Below, one piece after another: positions 1 to 8,889 of a DNA stretch of 64,000 nt. Source of the stretch: Desulfobacteraceae bacterium. Its GTDB lineage: Bacteria; Desulfobacterota; Desulfobacteria; Desulfobacterales; Desulfobacteraceae. Location: NCBI GenBank assembly GCA_016743945.1, contig JADGFI010000034.1, positions 1-64,000 on the forward strand. Direction: 5' to 3'. The position numbers were made by a program, and so were the translations under genes. Every line of letters begins with the position of its first letter. Positions within the stretch are counted from its first letter, which is position 1. The notes below the pieces were generated by a model, which saw only the letters and a program-made list of their open reading frames with translations, had not been told where the DNA came from and did no database searches.

Positions 1-35
1 ATATAAGGGTGTGATTTAAAAAAAAATTAAATTGA

Positions 36-746
36 TTACTTCAGCTGATAAAGTCCAACCCAGCCAGTTTTGTATCCTAAAGTAAAAAATGACAATTTAA
101 AAACAACCGCGCTAATCAAATTAAATACCAGCATTGGAAGATCATTCTTTTTAAGGAGCAAATTACGGTCATTCTTCACCTTAAAAGGACTTTTCCGGAA
201 TCTGATATCTCTAAGCTTTAATTTATATTCAGAGCTAAACCCAACCTGCTCGCTATTCCCGCCATAAAAATTTTTAATTCCCTGGGGATAATACGGTTTC
301 TGATGATCCAGGTCGAGCCAGAAATGCGGGTGAAGTATCGGAGTCGCGATCAGTAACAGTCCGCCCGGTTTCAAATGCTTTAAATATCCGTCAATAAAAC
401 CAACTAACGCTTCAAACTGAAAATGTTCCATTATGTGAGATAAAATTAGAAAATCAAACTGAGGTTCACTTTGTTTATTTTCAAAATCATCAAGAGAAAC
501 AACATTCAATCCTCGTTCATTGCAACTGGCAACTTGATGTGAATTTTTCTCAACACCTAGGATATTGGTGAACCCCTGGGAGCGCAAAAAATCAGTCTTC
601 CCCCCACGGCCGCACCCGATTTCAAGTATTGCCATATTGCGATCTAAACCAGACAAAACCGCCGCCCATTGAGACATTTCATGACGGCAAACAGTTTTTG
701 TTATTCCGAGAATTTTTTTCCGTATGTCAAGATTAGCTGTCAGCAT
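36..746 (-). CDS. Class I SAM-dependent methyltransferase
   Basis: A 236-residue Rossmann-fold methyltransferase. The SAM-binding motif LEIGCGRGG is near residues 41-49, and an acidic/hydrophobic strand FDFLILSHIMEHF follows about 55 residues later, as in Methyltransf_11/23 proteins. The C-terminal third has no family signature I recognise. I chose the ATG at 746 because AGGAG lies 6 nt upstream; the longer reading begins with TTG and removes that site. It overlaps the 3' end of the upstream glycosyltransferase by 14 nt, so the two are probably co-translated. The pairing suggests cell-surface glycan or lipid tailoring, but the acceptor is unknown. Confidence 0.75.
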   Translation of the reverse strand: MLTANLDIRKKILGITKTVCRHEMSQWAAVLSGLDRNMAILEIGCGRGGKTDFLRSQGFTNILGVEKNSHQVASCNERGLNVVSLDDFENKQSEPQFDFLILSHIMEHFQFEALVGFIDGYLKHLKPGGLLLIATPILHPHFWLDLDHQKPYYPQGIKNFYGGNSEQVGFSSEYKLKLRDIRFRKSPFKVKNDRNLLLKKNDLPMLVFNLISAVVFKLSFFTLGYKTGWVGLYQLK

Positions 747-1902
747 CACAAACTCCTGCAAGTTTCGCTAAATAACGGGCTGCATTGGCAGCTCCGTTAA
801 GAGCGATTTCAAATGGGGTTACATTTATTTTAAAACATTTTTCAAGTGCATGGCGCAGGGAATCTGTTGAAACATCATCCTCAGCAAAAACCGCAACTAT
901 TTTGGATGATGCCCCACGTAAAATAGCGGCATGGGCCTCCTGCTCACCATCTTTCATTCCCCTTAACAGAACGACAGAAGGAATTTTTGCCCCCAGCACA
1001 TCTGTAAGGCTGTTATAGCCGCCGTAAATAACGGCACAACGCGAATTTACGAGGTCTGTAAGGAAAGATGGCCCTATCTGCTCAACAATTATATTAGGGA
1101 ACCGTTCAAAAAATGTATTCACATCCCGGCAGCACGATTTTTTAAGATTCATGTAGACCTTCCAGAGTCCTTCAGAAGGATCAAACGATCCTAGAACCTG
1201 TGACAGTTTTTCAAGCAAAATAATAGTCCCCTCACCAAACCACGGGACAGAAATAACGCCTGCTAATTTTTTATCCAAAGAGCTGTTTATCCCAAGATGT
1301 TGCAATTCGTTGAAGCGGGAAACATACCCCACCTCAAGGGGCATTTTTTGATAGTGATCACGAAGTTTATCAAGTTCCATATGGCCGGTTATAGCCGAAT
1401 CACCATACCAGATAATATTTGAATAATTTGCAGCAAATATTCTGGCAGAAAAATTTGACCAAACCTTGTCGACATCTCCCACAACTGCCCGCACGCCAAG
1501 GATCCACGTCACATTTATCGAGCTTTCTGCCGCCCGCACAAGTTCTTTATGCTTACCTTGAGGTGTGTGGTCAGCCAAAACAACCTTTGGTTTATAAGCT
1601 GCTATAATACTATAGATATTATCAGACCTGAGATCCCCCAGACTTTTATCGTCAATATTTGAAGCCCCCATGGCTCCGCAGGATTTTCCCTTTGATATAC
1701 TCGTCTTATAGGAGGGCAGTTTTATCCAGTCCAGGTCACCATCACCGATAAGCTCTGCCGTGACCTTGCATCCGGTTATCAAAAGTACGGATAAATGAGG
1801 AAATAATCTACGCACCGCAAGTCCGATTGCAACGCTTCGACTGACATGACCCAACCCTCTGCCATCATGTGCATAAATCAGTATATCTATTATGGAATTC
1901 AT
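733..1902 (-). CDS. GT28/MurG-like glycosyltransferase
   Basis: About 389 residues with a GT-B layout. The N-terminus reads ILIYAHDGRGLGHVSRS, matching the Gly-rich acceptor-side loop with conserved His-x-x-Arg of MurG and related UDP-sugar transferases. Near residues 300-340 the segment YGGYNSLTDVLGAKIPSVV resembles the sugar-nucleotide-binding loop of the GT28 C-terminal domain. Start set at the second of two adjacent ATGs, with AGG 7 nt upstream. It is translationally linked to the downstream methyltransferase. Substrate unknown; a UDP-HexNAc donor is only an inference from the family. Confidence 0.7.
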   Translation of the reverse strand: MNSIIDILIYAHDGRGLGHVSRSVAIGLAVRRLFPHLSVLLITGCKVTAELIGDGDLDWIKLPSYKTSISKGKSCGAMGASNIDDKSLGDLRSDNIYSIIAAYKPKVVLADHTPQGKHKELVRAAESSINVTWILGVRAVVGDVDKVWSNFSARIFAANYSNIIWYGDSAITGHMELDKLRDHYQKMPLEVGYVSRFNELQHLGINSSLDKKLAGVISVPWFGEGTIILLEKLSQVLGSFDPSEGLWKVYMNLKKSCCRDVNTFFERFPNIIVEQIGPSFLTDLVNSRCAVIYGGYNSLTDVLGAKIPSVVLLRGMKDGEQEAHAAILRGASSKIVAVFAEDDVSTDSLRHALEKCFKINVTPFEIALNGAANAARYLAKLAGVCDADS

Positions 1903-2142
1903 CATTGCGCCTGAGTATATTACAAAACACAACTAAATCAAATGAATACATCATTATCATTGACAGTATGAATCCAGGGCTATCTATTTTTAATATAGCC
2001 CTGTTCTGACGTTTCCCTAGCAGGCGCCAATAAATTTAAAAAAAATATTGCAAAAACCAGTGGTTCAATTGTAAACAGGATATCTCCCATACAACAGGGA
2101 GCGATACGCAATAATCAGGGATAAAGGATCCCATGGATATAA

Positions 2143-3438
2143 ATGGATAAAACAAGTCTGGCAAACTACCCTGCCCTTACTTATAAAGACGAACGGGTTT
2201 CCATCAAAATAAATTGCCCGGGAGACTGTGACTATACAAAAATAAGTTTTCCCGTAAAATACGGGCTATTTTCCCGGATAGAAACCCAAGAACTTGTGTT
2301 TGAGTTTAACCTGAACCACGAAATCCGGCACGCAAAATCCAAAGCAGACGGATGGAGCCACCCATCGGAGTGGATGAAACGAACCATTGGAAATGACTGG
2401 GTCTATTATTCCACCGGCGGATATGCCGGCGTGGTTGAATCCATTGGAGAATATTACCTGCCCAACCTCATGTACCAGACCAATTCGCTTCTGGGCGGTA
2501 AACCCTTTGAGACCCCGGAAGTGACAAAGATTTCAGACGATTGGCACACCCTGTTATCCAAGATTGTCGTGGACACCCCTTCCCTGCCGGCAAAGGCTTC
2601 TCAATGGCTTGGGAGGGTAAAACAGGTCCTTCCGGAAGACCTTGCCCGAAAAGCAGAAAAGCTGTTTGCCATATCCGGTGCCAGGGCAACGGTTCTGCCG
2701 CCGGATGCCCGCCACTCGGACTATGACATCATCCCCATCACCATCCAGGACGGCTGTCTGTACAAATGCCGGTTTTGCAAAGTAAAAAACAAGAAGGCGT
2801 TCCAAGAAAGGACCCGGCAGGATATACTCAATCAGATTCTTGAGCTCAAAGCCTTGTACGGCAGGGACCTGGTCAACTATAATGCCATTTTCCTGGGTGA
2901 ACACGATGCCCTCAATGCCCCCATGGATCTTATCCTCTATGCCGCAAAAACCGCCCATGAAGAATTCGGATTTGCCAATTCCTATATGCGAAAACCCATG
3001 CTTTATTTTTTCGGCAGTGTGGATGCCCTGCTCAGGGCTGATGACCGCCTCTTTGACCGACTGAATCGGCTGCCCTTTCATACCTGCATTAACATCGGAC
3101 TTGAATCAGCGGATGATGACACCTTGTCTCTCATCGGAAAGCCTGTCTCCGCCCAAAAGGTAAGAACGGCCTTTGAAAAAATCCAGACCATTAACCAAAA
3201 TTTTGCCCAGGTTGAAATGACCTGCAACTTTGTCATGGACAGAGGACTTTCCGACGCCCACAACCAGACCATGATGGATCTTGTAAGGGGCCAAATAAAC
3301 AAGACCAGACCCAAGGGCAGCGTTTACCTGTCCCCGCTTAAGTTCGGCAACCCTTCCAGGGAAATTTTATTTGACTTTTACCACCTCAAGACCCAGAGCC
3401 GCCTACCCATGTTCCTGTATATCATCCAAAGATTGTGA
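2143..3438 (+). CDS. Radical SAM protein, function unknown
   Basis: 431 residues. The canonical radical-SAM cluster motif CxxxCxxC (CLYKCRFC) begins at residue 205, and the following segments (YNAIFLGEHDAL; INIGLESADDDTLSLIGK) match the Elp3/MiaB-like radical SAM core barrel. The N-terminal 200 residues are not a fold I recognise, and no second cysteine cluster is visible. A five-codon mini-ORF (2133-2150) overlaps the start codon, and the best Shine-Dalgarno (AAAGGA) is better spaced for the mini-ORF, so coupled initiation is possible. A PHP phosphatase follows 40 nt later. Substrate unknown. Confidence 0.8.
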   Translation: MDKTSLANYPALTYKDERVSIKINCPGDCDYTKISFPVKYGLFSRIETQELVFEFNLNHEIRHAKSKADGWSHPSEWMKRTIGNDWVYYSTGGYAGVVESIGEYYLPNLMYQTNSLLGGKPFETPEVTKISDDWHTLLSKIVVDTPSLPAKASQWLGRVKQVLPEDLARKAEKLFAISGARATVLPPDARHSDYDIIPITIQDGCLYKCRFCKVKNKKAFQERTRQDILNQILELKALYGRDLVNYNAIFLGEHDALNAPMDLILYAAKTAHEEFGFANSYMRKPMLYFFGSVDALLRADDRLFDRLNRLPFHTCINIGLESADDDTLSLIGKPVSAQKVRTAFEKIQTINQNFAQVEMTCNFVMDRGLSDAHNQTMMDLVRGQINKTRPKGSVYLSPLKFGNPSREILFDFYHLKTQSRLPMFLYIIQRL

Positions 3439-3478
3439 CCCCTTGATTTTACCCGGGGGTTAGTGGTAAATATGGGCC

Positions 3479-4336
3479 ATGAAATCACCATCACTTATCT
3501 CCCTCCACGGAGGACATTCAGGTCAATTTTGCTGCCATGCCCGGGACCGGCTGGAAGAGATTGTCTGCGCCTATATTAAAAAGGGATTCAAGAGGGTTGG
3601 TATCACCGAACATATACCCCCGGCAAATGATCTGCTGCGATACCCCGATGAGATAGAACAGGGGCTGACAGCCCGGGATCTGTATCAGCGATTTGCCCGG
3701 TATATGGCAGAAGTTACGCGGTTAAAATCCGTATACCAATCAGACATCCGCATCCATGTTGGCATGGAGACAGAAACCTATGCCGGATATCTTTTCCATG
3801 TAAAACAGCTGATCCATAACTTTACGCCCGACTATATTGTGGGCTCGGTGCACCATGTGAACGATATCTGTTTTGACTATTCCAGACAAGAATATGACCG
3901 GGCTGTCCGCCATTGCGGTTCCCATGAACAATTGTATCTGCGCTATTTTGACCTTCAATTTGAGATGATCAACCATTTGCACCCCTTTGTGGTGGGCCAT
4001 TTTGACCTGATCCGAATCCATGACCCAGCATATGAGCAGCGGCTTTTAGCGCCTGTTATCCAAGAAAGAATCCTGAGAAACCTGTCTCTTATCAAAAAGT
4101 TGGGCCTGGTCATGGATTTTAACCTAAGGCCCCTGGCTCGGGGGGAAAAAGAACCCTATCTTACCCCCTCCCTTCTTAAAATGATCAAAAAACTGGACAT
4201 CCCTGTGGTGCCGGGGGACGATTCCCACGGGCGAGACCAGGCCGGAGGCCATGTGGCTCACGCCATACAGATATTAGAAACCTTAGGATTTGATATGTGT
4301 TGGCCGGAACCAAGGCTTTTGCCCCTAAGCGATTAA
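3479..4336 (+). CDS. hisK: PHP-family histidinol-phosphatase
   Basis: 285 residues, the usual length for the PHP-type histidinol-phosphatase (HisK/HisJ) that removes phosphate from L-histidinol phosphate in histidine biosynthesis. The N-terminus SLHGGHSGQFCCHA carries the two metal-binding His of PHP motif I. GITEHIPP supplies motif II; GSVHHVND and GHFDLIRI supply later ligands; PVVPGDDSHGRDQAG is the C-terminal Asp-x-His metal site. It sits between a radical SAM gene and dtd rather than in a his operon, so a different phosphomonoester substrate is possible. The ribosome binding site is weak. Confidence 0.8.
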   Translation: MKSPSLISLHGGHSGQFCCHARDRLEEIVCAYIKKGFKRVGITEHIPPANDLLRYPDEIEQGLTARDLYQRFARYMAEVTRLKSVYQSDIRIHVGMETETYAGYLFHVKQLIHNFTPDYIVGSVHHVNDICFDYSRQEYDRAVRHCGSHEQLYLRYFDLQFEMINHLHPFVVGHFDLIRIHDPAYEQRLLAPVIQERILRNLSLIKKLGLVMDFNLRPLARGEKEPYLTPSLLKMIKKLDIPVVPGDDSHGRDQAGGHVAHAIQILETLGFDMCWPEPRLLPLSD

Positions 4337-4357
4337 AAAACCTTTAAGGATATTTAA

Positions 4358-4804
4358 ATGAAAGCAGTAGTACAACGGGTAAAAAGTGCCCATGTAACGG
4401 TTGAGAACACCATTATTTCCAACATTGGAAACGGTCTGATGGTCCTGCTGGGGATCCAGGACGGGGATACGGAACGAGAGGCTGATTTTCTGGTGGAAAA
4501 AATTATTCATTTAAGAATTTTTGAAGACAACCAGGGAAAAATGAATCTTTCTTTGAAAGATATCAAATCAGAGCTGCTGGTAATCTCCCAGTTTACCCTG
4601 ATGGGCGACTGTAAAAAAGGACGTCGTCCCTCGTTTACAAAGGCTGCCGCCCCTGACAGGGCCAACACCCTGTATGAATATTTCATTGGCCGGGCCATTG
4701 AGTCGGGAGTGGTCACTAAATCCGGACAATTCCAGGCCAACATGGATGTTTCCCTTATCAACCAGGGGCCGGTCACCCTGGTGCTGGACACCCGGGAAAT
4801 CTAA
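4358..4804 (+). CDS. dtd: D-aminoacyl-tRNA deacylase
   Basis: 148 residues, full length for Dtd, which hydrolyses D-aminoacyl-tRNA (and mischarged glycyl-tRNA-Ala) to stop D-amino acids entering protein. The start MKAVVQRVKSAHVTV is typical. The two active-site signatures are present: SQFTL near residue 79 and NQGPVT near residue 134, the latter being the cross-subunit Gly-cisPro motif. AAGGA lies 9 nt before the ATG. It is probably co-transcribed with its neighbours on both sides. Confidence 0.95.
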   Translation: MKAVVQRVKSAHVTVENTIISNIGNGLMVLLGIQDGDTEREADFLVEKIIHLRIFEDNQGKMNLSLKDIKSELLVISQFTLMGDCKKGRRPSFTKAAAPDRANTLYEYFIGRAIESGVVTKSGQFQANMDVSLINQGPVTLVLDTREI

Positions 4805-4852
4805 TATAATCAAACGCCCCCGGGCTGGAATAAAATTTGAAACGAGACAAAA

Positions 4853-5620
4853 ATGAAATTTGAAAACCTATCCGTTGTCCTGGTAAAACCCCAGGGCCCC
4901 CTTAATATAGGATCCGTCTGCCGATCCATGATGAACTTTGGTTTTTCCCGCCTTCGCCTGGTAGATCCCTGCCAGGAGTACAAATCCCTTGATGCAAAAA
5001 AAATGGCCATGGGTGCCTTTTCAATTCTGGAGCAGGCACAACTCTTTGACGACCTTCCATCGGCCCTCCATGACATCCAGGTTGCCTTTGGCACCACCCG
5101 GAGGTTCGGCAAATACCGGAAAAATTTTTGCACCCCTTCCACGGCTGCCACACAGATAAATGCCCAGGATGACAAAATCACCACAGCCCTTGTCATGGGA
5201 ACCGAAGATTCCGGGCTTGAGACAAAGGATCTGGAACTCTGCCAGCACTTTATCACCATTCCCACCCATACGGATTACCCTTCCATGAACCTGAGCCATT
5301 CCCTTTCCATTCTGGTATATGAAATTGCCATGCGTTCCGATGCCGGAAAAAAATTTCATGACCCCATTCCCCAGCGACTGGCCCCGGGAAAAGAGATAGA
5401 ACACATGTTTGCCCATATGCGCAAAACCCTCCAGGACATTGATTTTCTGGACTCCCAGAACCCGGACCATATATTGAGAACCTTCCGGCGGCTATTTGGC
5501 AGCGCAGGCCTTACCCCCCGGGACATCAAAATCATCCAGGGACTCATGAGCCGGATTGACTGGACGGAAAAACAAAGACGAAAAAATATCCAAACCCACC
5601 CCATAAAATCCAGTGAATAA
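4853..5620 (+). CDS. TrmJ/LasT-like SPOUT RNA 2'-O-methyltransferase
   Basis: 255 residues of SpoU/TrmH (SPOUT) type. The N-terminal segment VVLVKPQGPLNIGSVCRSM contains the conserved Asn and Arg of motif 1; TALVMGTEDSGLE is motif 2 and IPTHTDYPSMNLSHSLSILVYE is motif 3 of the knotted SAM site. The C-terminal extension (about residues 160-255) matches the TrmJ-like arrangement. Probable substrate is tRNA Nm32 by family resemblance; rRNA cannot be excluded. Last gene of the 2.1-5.6 kb plus-strand run. Confidence 0.85.
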   Translation: MKFENLSVVLVKPQGPLNIGSVCRSMMNFGFSRLRLVDPCQEYKSLDAKKMAMGAFSILEQAQLFDDLPSALHDIQVAFGTTRRFGKYRKNFCTPSTAATQINAQDDKITTALVMGTEDSGLETKDLELCQHFITIPTHTDYPSMNLSHSLSILVYEIAMRSDAGKKFHDPIPQRLAPGKEIEHMFAHMRKTLQDIDFLDSQNPDHILRTFRRLFGSAGLTPRDIKIIQGLMSRIDWTEKQRRKNIQTHPIKSSE

Positions 5621-5932
5621 CACCAGGTTATCAATCTGCTTTCATTATCCTATTTTAGGGATGGGACCTTGGGGTATTAAACAGTTTCCCCAGAAAATCA
5701 CAGATAGAATCTAATCGCTCAAAAACACTCTGTCAAGACAGAAACCATTGGAATACAGGACAATGACACCCAAAGAGGCCCTCTTTTTTTTGCTTATTTT
5801 ATATACTTTTAGGGGGCTTTGGTATATTCTTCTGATCATCGCAGTTCCATCTAATCCAGACCAACGCTCAGATCAAGTTGCCGAACCAAACAAATCGGTA
5901 TTAAACCATAATCTTTTAAAAAGGGGGATATC
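5621..5932 (+). promoter_or_regulatory. hcp upstream region with a 14-bp palindrome
   Basis: A 312-nt gene-free stretch before hcp. It contains the perfect inverted repeat TCTGTC-AA-GACAGA at 5729-5742, about 190 nt before the hcp start. Hcp genes of sulfate reducers are usually controlled by the CRP/FNR-type regulator HcpR, but I do not see its usual TTGA-type palindrome. The palindrome could be an operator only if transcription starts well upstream. The hcp ribosome binding site AAAGGGGG precedes the ATG. Confidence 0.3.
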
Positions 5933-7603
5933 ATGTTTTGCCATCAATGCCAGGAAACAATGAAAAACACAGGTTGCAACATGAAGCAGGGAATGTGCGG
6001 GAAATCCGCTGAAGTTGCAGATCTTCAGGACTTGTTTATTTGGGGGTTAAAGGGTATTTCCGTGTGGGCAGTTAAAGCGAAAGAGGTGGGAATCTATGAT
6101 GACCAGGTCGGTTTTTTTATTGCCAAGGGACTGTTTTCCACCATTACCAATGCCAATTTTGACCGGGAAGATTTTATCCGGGATATCAAACAAGGGGTGG
6201 CCGTCAGGGACGGCTTAAAAGGTCAATTTTTCGCTGCCTACAAACAAAAAAACGGTACCGATTTTTCCGGGGCTGTTCCAGAGTGTGCCACCTGGATACC
6301 AGGAAATGACCAGGATCTCCTGGTAAAAGCGGCCAGTGGTGCCGGCGGCTGGCTTGAAATAGCAGATGAAGATGAACGGTCGTTAAAAGCCCTTACTTTG
6401 TATGGACTAAAGGGCATGTCTGCCTATGCAGAGCATGCCTATCAGATCACAAAATCCTGCCGGGAAGTCTTTGAATTTTTGATGGAAGCCCTTGCGGCTC
6501 TGGTGGATGACACAAAATCCCAAGAGGATTTATTTAATCTGGTGATAAAAACCGGGGAAATGGGGGTCAAGACCATGGCCCTTCTGGATGCGGCCAACAC
6601 CCAGGCCTATGGAACCCCTGAGATCACAAAGGTCAATATCGGTGTGGGGAAAAATCCCGGCATCCTTGTCACCGGCCACGATCTGGTTGATCTTGAAGAG
6701 TTGCTAGAACAGACCAAAGACCAAGGGGTTGACGTGTATACCCATAGTGAAATGCTGCCGGCCCATTACTATCCCAAACTCAAACAATATTCCCATCTCG
6801 TTGGCAATTACGGCAGTGCCTGGTGGCTCCAAAAAGAGGATATGGCCACATTCAACGGGCCGTCACTGTTTACCTCCAACTGCCTTGTCCCAACAAAGGC
6901 CGATTATCGAGACAAATTATTTACCACCGGCGCTGTCGGTTTTGACGGGGTTCCCCATATTCCCGACAGAGAAGAAGGCGGGCAAAAAGATTTTTCGGCC
7001 ATCATTGCAATGGCCAAAACCTGTGCCCCCCCCCAGGAACTTGAAACAGGACAAATAACCGGCGGGTTCGGCCATAGCCAGGTCATGGCCCTTGCCGACA
7101 AAGTGATTGAAGCGGTTAAATCAGGCGCCATCAAACGTTTCATCGTCATGGGGGGATGCGACGGTCGGCACAAAACCCGTGATTATTACACCCAGGTTGC
7201 CAAGGAACTGCCCGAGGATGCTGTCATTCTCACCGCCGGCTGTGCAAAGTATAAATACAACAAACTAGATATGGGCGATATCGGCGGTATCCCCAGGGTG
7301 CTGGATGCCGGCCAATGCAATGATTCATATTCGCTTGCTGTGATTGCCATGGAACTGCAGAAGGCCTTTGGACTTGATGATATCAATGATCTTCCCATTT
7401 CATTCGATATTGCCTGGTATGAACAAAAAGCCGTACTGGTTCTTCTGGCACTGCTGTCATTGGGCATCAAAGGGATCCGGCTTGGGCCGACACTTCCGGG
7501 ATTTTTGTCTCCGGGAATTGCAGCTGCCCTCATTGAAAAATTTGATATTAAACCCATCACAACCGCCAAGGAAGATGTGGCGGCCATGATGGCAGGCCAT
7601 TAA
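5933..7603 (+). CDS. hcp: Hybrid-cluster protein (hydroxylamine/NO reductase)
   Basis: 556 residues, normal for Hcp. The N-terminus MFCHQCQE with cysteines at 3, 6, 15 and 22 forms the proximal Fe-S site with the close class I spacing. Downstream hybrid-cluster ligands are visible: VTGHDLVDLEELLEQ (His), SNCLVPTKADYRDKL (Cys), LTAGCAKYKYNKLDMG and VLDAGQCNDSYS (Cys). The protein reduces NO or hydroxylamine and protects anaerobes from nitrosative stress. No hcr/ferredoxin partner is adjacent. The start is fixed by a GGGGG ribosome site and by the cysteine at position 3. Confidence 0.97.
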   Translation: MFCHQCQETMKNTGCNMKQGMCGKSAEVADLQDLFIWGLKGISVWAVKAKEVGIYDDQVGFFIAKGLFSTITNANFDREDFIRDIKQGVAVRDGLKGQFFAAYKQKNGTDFSGAVPECATWIPGNDQDLLVKAASGAGGWLEIADEDERSLKALTLYGLKGMSAYAEHAYQITKSCREVFEFLMEALAALVDDTKSQEDLFNLVIKTGEMGVKTMALLDAANTQAYGTPEITKVNIGVGKNPGILVTGHDLVDLEELLEQTKDQGVDVYTHSEMLPAHYYPKLKQYSHLVGNYGSAWWLQKEDMATFNGPSLFTSNCLVPTKADYRDKLFTTGAVGFDGVPHIPDREEGGQKDFSAIIAMAKTCAPPQELETGQITGGFGHSQVMALADKVIEAVKSGAIKRFIVMGGCDGRHKTRDYYTQVAKELPEDAVILTAGCAKYKYNKLDMGDIGGIPRVLDAGQCNDSYSLAVIAMELQKAFGLDDINDLPISFDIAWYEQKAVLVLLALLSLGIKGIRLGPTLPGFLSPGIAAALIEKFDIKPITTAKEDVAAMMAGH

Positions 7604-7634
7604 TACAGATCATTTTACATCACCCGGTTCAGTT

Positions 7635-7669
7635 AAAAAGGCCCTTGCATTCCTGGGGGGCCTTTTTTT
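7635..7669. terminator. Bidirectional intrinsic terminator
   Basis: AAAAAGGCCC at 7635-7644 pairs with GGGCCTTTTT at 7658-7667, giving a 10-bp stem with a 13-nt loop. There is a T-tract on the right and an A-tract on the left, so it can stop hcp on the plus strand and the HAD-like gene on the minus strand. Confidence 0.85.
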
Positions 7670-7672
7670 GTA

Positions 7673-8143
7673 TTATTGCCGCAAAGAAGCCACAAGTCGG
7701 TTGGGTTTTGCAAAATATGCAAACAGATCCAGAATGTTGGATATCAAAAGGTCCGATGCCGCCAGGGTTTTGGTTGCCAGCCCCTCCTGTCCAAGCACGG
7801 CAACTCCCAATATGGCGTCTTGAAGCATTCGTTCGTCATTGGCCCCGTTTCCCACACCAATGGTGTGTTGGGGGTTAAGTTCCCGAAGGTAGGCACGCTT
7901 GGCGGCGGCCTGGTTTCCTTCGGGTATGATGTGCAGGGTGCACCTCACATTTTCAAGTTCTCGTCTAACCGACCCAAAGGTATCTGCCGTGATCACATGA
8001 AAAACCAGGCGATCTGAGTGTTGATTGATCTTTTCTTTCACCCCGGCAATCAAGCGGCCATCAATGGCAATGGTGCCGTTAAAATCCAGTAACACATGTT
8101 CAATTCTAAGCTCATGGGATCCGGGAATCTGAATCTGAATCAT
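7673..8143 (-). CDS. HAD-superfamily 'soluble P-type ATPase'-like protein
   Basis: 156 residues resembling COG4087. LLDFNGTIA keeps the HAD nucleophile Asp but has Asn where most HAD phosphatases have the second, acid/base Asp; as far as I recall this is usual in COG4087. The C-terminal part (IGVGNGANDERML) is the HAD motif IV loop with the Mg-binding Asn-Asp, as in the P-domain of P-type ATPases. I chose the ATG at 8143 because AAGGAAGG lies 5-8 nt upstream. It follows pstB by 40 nt on the same strand and may be co-transcribed with the pst genes. Substrate unknown. Confidence 0.7.
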   Translation of the reverse strand: MIQIQIPGSHELRIEHVLLDFNGTIAIDGRLIAGVKEKINQHSDRLVFHVITADTFGSVRRELENVRCTLHIIPEGNQAAAKRAYLRELNPQHTIGVGNGANDERMLQDAILGVAVLGQEGLATKTLAASDLLISNILDLFAYFAKPNRLVASLRQ

Positions 8144-8183
8144 TTTGTCCTTCCTTTTTGTTTCTCGCAAATCAACGAAAGCG

Positions 8184-8888
8184 TTACCATTCTTGTATTA
8201 TTTGTCCCCGGGACAGGCGCAACCCTGTGTCCGCTATCCGCTTTACCTGGTCCAGATAATGGGAGACCAATAGAATTGTACACTCTTTTTTTACCTCAAC
8301 AAGAAGTTCTTCAATCATCTTGCAGGCGGTATCATCCAAAGAGGAGGTGGGTTCGTCCAGCATCAATACCTGGGGTTTCAGAATCAAGGCCCTGGCAATG
8401 CACAACCGCTGCTGCTGACCGCCGGACAATGCTCTGGCATCTTCATTCAACCGGTCCTTTACCTCCTCCCATAAAAAACAGCGTTTTAATGCCGTCTCCA
8501 CCCGAAAGGGAGTATCTGCTTGTTTGGCCGCCCCTTTGAGCTTTAAGGGAAACACAACATTTTTATAAATGCTCATGGGCAAGGGGTTCGGCATCTGGAA
8601 AACCATGCCCACCCGGCGCCGCAAGGTTGACACGCTGAATCCGGGATCATAAATATTTTGAAATTTTTCGCCAAACAAGATCTCAATCTGGCCGGTCACC
8701 CGTGCCCCTTCCATGGTTTCCCAAAGCCTATTCAAGGTGAACAACAGGGTGGATTTGCCCTGGCCCGAGGGCCCGGTAACAGCGGTGATGGTATTTTTTG
8801 CAATCTCCATGGAAATATTTTTTAAAACCGGGTGGGCGTTATAATAAAATCCAAGGTTTTTAATTTTTATTTTTGGTTTCATCTTCAT
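8184..8888 (-). CDS. pstB: Phosphate-type ABC transporter ATP-binding protein
   Basis: 234 residues, slightly short for PstB (about 250). Walker A GPSGQGKST near residue 39, Q-loop VFQMPNPLPMSIYKNV, signature LSGGQQQRL and Walker B VLMLDEPTSSLD are all intact. The MPNPLPMSIYKNV sequence is a PstB hallmark. It hydrolyses ATP to drive phosphate import through PstCA at the inner membrane. Last of the pstSCAB genes; no phoU follows in this window. Confidence 0.88.
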   Translation of the reverse strand: MKMKPKIKIKNLGFYYNAHPVLKNISMEIAKNTITAVTGPSGQGKSTLLFTLNRLWETMEGARVTGQIEILFGEKFQNIYDPGFSVSTLRRRVGMVFQMPNPLPMSIYKNVVFPLKLKGAAKQADTPFRVETALKRCFLWEEVKDRLNEDARALSGGQQQRLCIARALILKPQVLMLDEPTSSLDDTACKMIEELLVEVKKECTILLVSHYLDQVKRIADTGLRLSRGQIIQEW

Positions 8889-8889
8889 A

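Noticed and set aside
5748-5963. 71-codon frame running into the hcp start
   Set aside because: Out of frame with hcp, no domain, and hcp has its own strong ribosome site.
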